This document shows, piece by piece, positions 26,108-27,215 of a stretch of DNA of 27,215 nt. The notes beneath the pieces were generated by a model. The model worked only from the letters and a program-made list of their open reading frames with translations, searched no databases and was not told where the DNA came from. Positions within the stretch are counted from its first letter, which is position 1. The number at the start of each line of letters is the position of its first letter. The DNA is from Thermoplasmata archaeon (lineage in GTDB: Archaea > Thermoplasmatota > Thermoplasmata > Thermoplasmatales > Thermoplasmataceae). The position numbers and the translations under genes are program-made. The stretch lies in the NCBI GenBank assembly GCA_021811525.1, contig JAJZOK010000077.1:1-27215 (forward strand). Reading direction: 5' to 3'.

Positions 26108-26211
26108 ATTTTGTCGTAATAGCTGTATATTTTGCGTGTAAAATTGCTTAATTCTTCATTTGCATCCGTCAAGATATTTATGGCTTCATATATCATTGAT
26201 TCCTTTTCCAA
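25981..26211 (-). pseudogene. Truncated small frame joined to antisense of the gamma-subunit pseudogene
   Basis: The frame is 76 codons long. Its first 34 or so (MEKESMIYEAINILTDANEE onward to about 26108) read like a real helical protein start. The remainder lies antisense to recognisable gamma-subunit codons, so the C-terminal half is probably accidental. I read this as a small gene cut at the junction near 26108. It follows the 55-residue frame to its right by 9 bases. Confidence 0.3.
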
Positions 26212-26220
26212 GTAGAATTT

Positions 26221-26388
26221 TTATGACTCTTCTTTTAAATTCTCTAGATAACCATTTAATTCTTCAAGCCCCAATTTTGTAGTTGAATCGATATCTGTGT
26301 ATATTTCATAAAGATCCAATTTTAATATGTCAACTTCTGATTCTTGTCGTATTATTGCATCTTCTGGATTATCTTCGCTTAAGGACAT
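26221..26388 (-). CDS. Small acidic hypothetical protein
   Basis: This short frame of 55 residues (MSLSEDNPEDAIIRQESE... ending GYLENLKEES) is rich in Asp, Glu and Leu with a heptad-like spacing, so a single long helix or coiled coil is likely. ATG 26388 has ataggt just upstream. It has no recognisable family. Low sequence complexity and neighbouring debris leave open that it is a remnant of element cargo. Confidence 0.35.
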   Translation of the reverse strand: MSLSEDNPEDAIIRQESEVDILKLDLYEIYTDIDSTTKLGLEELNGYLENLKEES

Positions 26389-26516
26389 ACCTATTGTTTG
26401 TCGTTAATCGCTTAAACTGAATTACAACAATATTAATTTTAGTAGAGATTCTTATAAAGCTGACGAGATCTTTGCCGTTTGGAAAAATTCTAGATTTTAA
26501 TATTCGCTTATAAAAT

Positions 26517-26542
26517 TAAGCGCATACGGTCAAGCCCATTAA
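26517..26542 (+). repeat. attR-like site at the right end of island B
   Basis: This is a 26-bp exact copy of 7684-7709. The last 16 bases (26527-26542) equal the tRNA-Val 3' end at 115-130. TTCGCTTA (26503-26510) with ttaagcgc (26516-26523) forms an inverted repeat directly left of the core. Confidence 0.75.
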
Positions 26543-26574
26543 TATTTTTGGAACCACATATTTTCACGTGCCTT

Positions 26575-26608
26575 TTAATCGGAAACACCGGATTAAGCCC
26601 TTTTTTCG
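26575..26608 (+). terminator. Hairpin plus T-run, terminator-like
   Basis: TTAATC-GG (26575-26582) can pair with CCGGATTAA (26588-26596), leaving one bulged base, and is followed by gcccTTTTTT. It resembles an intrinsic terminator on the plus strand, but no intact gene ends just before it, so it may be a relic. Confidence 0.3.
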
Positions 26609-26700
26609 TTAAGTGAATTTTGGAATGGGACTTCTTTTTCAATTGGACTCGCTTAAGAATTTAAGCGAATCTAGACTAGCACGCAGTGAATTAAATAAGT

Positions 26701-26760
26701 ATGATGGTGTAATCCATGTATATGCTCTGTATAACCAATGCATAACAGAGATACAATTAT
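26701..26760 (-). pseudogene. Relic of an antitoxin promoter and start codon
   Basis: Sixty bases align without gaps to 7481-7540 with 48 identities. They include the promoter, the GTTAT-type operator pair and the start MDYT of the RelE-type antitoxin. Here the frame ends after eight codons (MDYTIILI then TAA), and the similarity fades at once beyond it. Only the control region of a second toxin-antitoxin copy has survived. Confidence 0.6.
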
Positions 26761-27053
26761 TGCCGTTCGACAGATTCAGAATGGTCGGGTTACACACGCA
26801 AAAAACATCACCGTTTCCGTGGAGCCCTCTAATGGGTTTTTTATAATGTGGTGTTTTGCAGACTTGTGTATTTCTTGAATAGCGAATAGTATTCGCTTTA
26901 ATGAATAAGTCAAGTTTAGCCGGGATACTTCTATATCTGAATGTCAGAATTGCAATTGCAAGATTAATGTAACCATTGCCAAGGCCAACATTAAGTCGCT
27001 GTCTTAAATCTTGTAGAACGTAGCTATTTATTAGGTAAAAAATAGAACCTGGA

Positions 27054-27215
27054 TTACTTTAGATCTGAACTTTTCCGTGCCGAAACCCTAAGATTCGCGA
27101 TACCATATAATTTTATATCGTCTGTGACAAGCTCGTAACCACTTTCAATGGCAGCAACAAGATATGATGAATCGTAGAATGTCAAACCCTCTTCCAGGGA
27201 TAAACTCAGTGTTGA
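27054..27215 (-). CDS. PIN-domain (VapC-like) toxin, C-terminal part
   Basis: The last 53 residues of a protein that continues beyond the window edge are visible. LTFYDSSYLVAAIESGYELVTDDIKLYG matches the C-terminal half of VapC-type PIN nucleases. FYDSSYLVAA supplies one conserved Asp and LVTDDIKL supplies the metal-binding Asp pair. These enzymes cleave RNA and are usually paired with an upstream antitoxin, which would lie outside the window. The stop is TAA at 27054-27056. A second toxin locus next to the island end fits a region of mobile-element debris. Confidence 0.75.
   Translation of the reverse strand, partial: STLSLSLEEGLTFYDSSYLVAAIESGYELVTDDIKLYGIANLRVSARKSSDLK

Larger units (their letters stand above)
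26374..26897. repeat. Cluster of TTCGCTTAA-type repeats around the att site
   Basis: Copies of TTCGCTTA or its complement occur at 26374-26382, 26408-26415 (TCGCTTAA) and 26503-26510. The perfect inverted repeat TCGCTTAA-gaat-TTAAGCGA is at 26649-26668, and AGCGAATA-g-TATTCGCT at 26881-26897. Several are palindromic pairs, so a protein dimer probably bound here. Integrase arm sites or replication iterons of the former element are the likeliest meanings (inference). Apart from these, 26389-27053 holds no supported gene. Confidence 0.5.

Noticed and set aside
26619..27077. A minus-strand frame open for about 150 codons through the right-end region.
   Set aside because: It has no plausible start codon before the far end, crosses the antitoxin-promoter relic in a different phase from the real antitoxin, and begins inside the PIN gene; chance openness fits better.
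1..27215. CRISPR array or cas genes that would accompany a CARF protein.
   Set aside because: No regularly spaced repeats and no cas-like motifs were seen on either strand.

Overview
The window looks like a piece of an archaeal genome, most likely a Thermoplasmatales-type acidophile (inference). The signs are TATA-like boxes about 25 bases ahead of start codons, short or absent leaders, GGTG-type ribosome sites, AGG/ATA-rich codon use, an intron-less tRNA-Val without encoded CCA, and archaeal-style families (HxlR, a probable CARF-wHTH regulator, PIN and RelE toxins, HPP).

Layout. A tRNA-Val(CAC) gene opens the window. The last 12 bases of that tRNA plus 4 flanking bases (cggtcaagcccattaa) recur in the same orientation at 7694 and 26527. 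I read these as attachment sites of two islands lying in tandem. Island A (about 0.13-7.7 kb) carries an HxlR regulator divergent from a mercury operon (HMA mercury/copper-binding protein, MerA, DUF302 protein). Next come an OsmC-HPP operon, a probable CARF-wHTH regulator, a zinc-finger membrane protein, a MerA-like disulfide oxidoreductase and a RelE-type toxin-antitoxin pair. Three copies of CAACCGTTG stand 38-46 bp ahead of the osmC, regulator and membrane-protein starts and suggest one regulon.

Island B (about 7.7-26.5 kb) is a compact trehalose/alpha-glucan locus. treY-treZ read rightward. glgB-glgE-treS-mak read leftward with overlapping or nearly touching frames, followed by treX from its own promoter. 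A GH15 glucoamylase is divergent from glgB. Together they can make a closed loop: TreX debranches glucan, TreY/TreZ release trehalose, TreS turns trehalose into maltose, maltokinase makes maltose 1-phosphate, GlgE extends glucan with it, GlgB branches it, and GH15 yields glucose. No GlgA, GlgC or phosphorylase is present.

Right end. Beyond a small zinc-ribbon gene the DNA is decayed: a 2-oxoacid:ferredoxin oxidoreductase gamma pseudogene, two doubtful small frames, the third attachment site in a cluster of TTCGCTTAA inverted repeats, a relic of the antitoxin promoter, and the C-terminus of a PIN-domain toxin cut by the window edge. No integrase was found. Function calls rest on motif recognition by eye; no database search was made.
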